IMG/VR virus record: IMGVR_UViG_3300023210_002125
Coordinates: 1-21,816 of that record
Strand: one strand, 5' to 3'
DNA length: 21,816 nt
Source: a virus
The notes under the pieces are model-generated. The model was not told where the DNA came from. It made no database searches and saw only the letters and a program-made list of their open reading frames with translations. This document shows positions 20,538 through 21,816 of the stretch, piece after piece. The position numbers were made by a program, and so were the translations under genes. The stretch's first letter is position 1. Every line of letters starts with the position of its first letter.

Positions 20538-20573
20538 ATGAGTAAATTTATTTGTGGAGGTTACTGTGCATAA
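20538..20573 (+). CDS. Possible 11-codon leader peptide
   Basis: ATG 20538 reads MSKFICGGYCA and stops at TAA 20571-20573, overlapping the GTG start at 20566. It spans the Shine-Dalgarno of the next gene, so its translation could control that start. Chance occurrence is possible. Confidence 0.25.
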   Translation: MSKFICGGYCA

Positions 20574-20751
20574 TCTTATATCCTATAATCAATTAGCAGG
20601 ATGGAAAGAAAGTTTTAAAAGATTTGGTAAAACCCTAGATAGGAGCATAGAGGAATCAGATCTAATTAATGATTATTATAATTGTCTAATTGAGTGTGAT
20701 GATAATCAGTCATCATGTAAACGTATATGTCGGGAGGTTCTTAGGGAATAA
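20566..20751 (+). CDS. Small Cys-containing hypothetical protein, 61 residues
   Basis: GTG 20566 is chosen because GGAGG (20556-20560) sits five bases before it; GTG 20554 would overlap that Shine-Dalgarno. The product is charged and helical, ending NCLIECDDNQSSCKRICREVL with four cysteines in the last third (C-x4-C-x6-C-x3-C), possibly a metal or disulfide site. This Cys-rich end seems familiar from cyanomyovirus small proteins, but function is unknown. A strong terminator follows. Confidence 0.75.
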   Translation: MHNLISYNQLAGWKESFKRFGKTLDRSIEESDLINDYYNCLIECDDNQSSCKRICREVLRE

Positions 20752-20767
20752 TGCATATGGTCTTATT

Positions 20768-20809
20768 TAAATATTAATATATTAAGGACTCTTGGGGAGT
20801 CCTTTTTTT
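20768..20809 (+). repeat. Terminator-containing repeat, copy 1
   Basis: About 41 bases starting TAAATATTAAT match 21708-21748 at 34 positions, the differences being mostly in the hairpin loop. The pair brackets the Asn/Gln-rich gene. Confidence 0.7.
20784..20809 (+). terminator. Factor-independent terminator
   Basis: An 8-bp stem AAGGACTC (20784-20791) / GAGTCCTT (20797-20804), loop TTGGG; T-run to 20809. Confidence 0.92.
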
Positions 20810-20820
20810 GTGGAAAGCAC

Positions 20821-20849
20821 TTGACACCTCACCCGTAATGCCTTATAAT
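20821..20849 (+). promoter_or_regulatory. Perfect consensus sigma-70 promoter
   Basis: TTGACA (20821-20826), 17-base spacer, TATAAT (20844-20849). The expected start is about 20856, giving a 33-base leader before ATG 20889. Confidence 0.93.
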
Positions 20850-20888
20850 GAATTCGAACACAATTTCAGACACCTCTCAAAAAATTAA

Positions 20889-21698
20889 ATGAAAACCAAA
20901 GTATTTTTGTCTACTCTTGCAATCCTCGGAACTCTAACCACTCCTGTTTTTGCATCTGGTCAAACCATTAAAAATGGTAACGATGTAGAAAATACTAATC
21001 GCAATAAAGTAGAAAATACCAATCGTAACTCCATTGATAATAGCAGCGATAATATCAATCGAAATCGCAATAAGAACGACAACTTTAATAGCAACACTGC
21101 TGACAACAGCAATCGTAATCGTAATAGTGCTGATAATACCAACAGCAATAGTCAAGGTCAACTTCAAGGTCAAGGACAGTTGCAGGGTCAAGGTCAACTC
21201 CAAGGTCAAGCACAACAAGCTACCTCTGACCAAGGACAAGATCAATCTCAACAAGCTTCCTCCAGTCAGTCTCAAACCTCTGCTAATAACGGAAACTCTC
21301 AAGGAACATTTGTTGATGCTTCAAACCGTAGCACCAACACCTATGTTGAACTTCCAGAAGCAGCAGTAGCACCTCTTCCTGTTGGGAATGCTGGTAGTGG
21401 TGGTATTGGTGATATTGTAGTTCCTTTGCCTGGTTTCCAAGTTGGTGCTTTCTATTCCAATGATGACAATGCTGGATATGGGAGTGGTACAAGTCGTAAT
21501 GCTACTGGTGTAACTGCTGGTTTCAGTGTTCCTCTTGGTGCTGGTGAGTTTCGTGAAGCAGCACGTAATGAGGTTCGTCGTCGTGCAGCATCTCAACGGA
21601 TTCAGTTAATCAAAGAAGCAGTATGGCTTCAGCAAAATGATATTGAAGTCACTGCTGAAGCATTCCCCGAACATTATGCTGCAATGGGTCTTGATTGA
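20889..21698 (+). CDS. Exported Asn/Gln-rich repeat protein, 269 residues
   Basis: The N-terminus MKTKVFLSTLAILGTLTTPVFA is a clear signal peptide with cleavage likely after residue 22. Residues about 30-88 are asparagine-rich with tandem VENTNRNK/VENTNRNS (33-48) and NRNRN units. Residues 90-107 are three exact GQLQGQ hexapeptides, followed to about 140 by Gln/Ser-rich sequence. The C-terminal half is ordered: LPVGNAGSGGIGDIVVPLPG, FQVGAFYSNDDNAGYG, and a basic helix with EFREAARNEVRRRAASQRIQ. The composition is prion- or amyloid-like and could form a surface or extracellular assembly. No family is recognised. It has its own consensus promoter and terminator. Confidence 0.88.
   Translation: MKTKVFLSTLAILGTLTTPVFASGQTIKNGNDVENTNRNKVENTNRNSIDNSSDNINRNRNKNDNFNSNTADNSNRNRNSADNTNSNSQGQLQGQGQLQGQGQLQGQAQQATSDQGQDQSQQASSSQSQTSANNGNSQGTFVDASNRSTNTYVELPEAAVAPLPVGNAGSGGIGDIVVPLPGFQVGAFYSNDDNAGYGSGTSRNATGVTAGFSVPLGAGEFREAARNEVRRRAASQRIQLIKEAVWLQQNDIEVTAEAFPEHYAAMGLD
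21156..21209 (+). repeat. Three tandem 18-base units encoding GQLQGQ
   Basis: The units at 21156-21173, 21174-21191 and 21192-21209 encode the identical hexapeptide while differing at synonymous third bases, so the peptide rather than the DNA repeat seems to be kept. Confidence 0.9.
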
Positions 21699-21707
21699 TA
21701 TAAAAAC

Positions 21708-21748
21708 TAAATATTAATGTAATAGGGACTCTGAATGAGTCCTTTTTT
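21708..21748 (+). repeat. Terminator-containing repeat, copy 2
   Basis: The copy begins TAAATATTAAT and matches 20768-20809. CTAAATA (21707-21713) at its edge also fits the late-promoter motif. Confidence 0.7.
21724..21748 (+). terminator. Factor-independent terminator
   Basis: Stem GGACTC (21726-21731) / GAGTCC (21737-21742), extended by A-T and G-T pairs, loop TGAAT; T-run to 21748. Confidence 0.9.
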
Positions 21749-21759
21749 AATGATCGAAT

Positions 21760-21816
21760 ATGAGTAAAAAGAAGAAGAATAAATCACTTTGGAGAGTATG
21801 GGCAAAAGCACTTGGA
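21760..21816 (+). CDS. Start of a small hypothetical gene (cut by the window end)
   Basis: ATG 21760 opens MSKKKKNKSLWRVWAKALG and runs off the end of the window. The strongly basic start and W-R-V-W-A-K-A-L-G look like the beginning of a small membrane protein often found in cyanophages (from memory). The frame ends are unknown, so only the start is supported. Confidence 0.62.
   Translation, partial: MSKKKKNKSLWRVWAKALG

Noticed and set aside
20934-21302. 122-codon hydrophobic minus-strand frame over the Asn/Gln-rich gene
   Set aside because: The hydrophobic repeat composition is the reverse complement of Asn and Gln codons; no start signals.
1-21816. CRISPR array or insertion sequence
   Set aside because: No regularly spaced direct repeats, transposase frames or terminal inverted repeats were found.

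Overview
The window comes from a lytic T4-like cyanophage of marine picocyanobacteria, most like the Synechococcus-infecting cyanomyoviruses such as S-PM2. The signs are a psbA gene (photosystem II D1), two high-light-inducible proteins, a 2Fe-2S ferredoxin, a phage PstS next to a porin-like protein, dense tail-to-head overlapping genes all on the + strand, many genes under 60 codons, consensus sigma-70 promoters and T4-type late-promoter motifs. No minus-strand gene is supported.

Layout. (1) 1-1319: 3' end of an outer-membrane-porin-like gene, then pstS. (2) 1356-3950: a run of very small phage genes, a truncated gnd-like gene, and a small CxxC-protein gene that needs a -1 frameshift. (3) 4007-13939: a sugar and glycan island of overlapping genes. 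gmd, fcl and a GDP-perosamine-synthase-like aminotransferase would make GDP-4-keto-6-deoxymannose and from it GDP-fucose and GDP-perosamine. They are followed by a GNAT acetyltransferase, two methyltransferases (one FkbM type) and five glycosyltransferase-like proteins. The island is AT-rich and low in internal signals, as if transcribed as one unit from about 3980. (4) 13944-17090: photosynthesis block with hli, petF, a 35-residue Hli, small membrane proteins and psbA. psbA is interrupted by a 223-nt group I intron (16678-16900) and preceded by two tandem promoters and a hairpin-rich leader. (5) 17098-20751: a free-standing Endo VII-type homing-endonuclease-like gene placed as in S-PM2, a beta-class DNA methyltransferase, a DGQH-motif protein and a 212-residue protein of unknown function. 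(6) 20821-21698: an exported Asn/Gln-rich protein, flanked by two near-identical terminator elements. The window ends in the first codons of another small gene.

How it fits together. D1, Hli proteins and ferredoxin would support photosynthetic electron flow in the infected cell. PstS and the porin would support phosphate uptake. The sugar island would decorate either the virion or the host surface. Most gene blocks are bounded by a factor-independent terminator followed directly by a consensus or extended -10 promoter, a layout resembling the mobile promoter/stem-loop cassettes described for T4-type phages.
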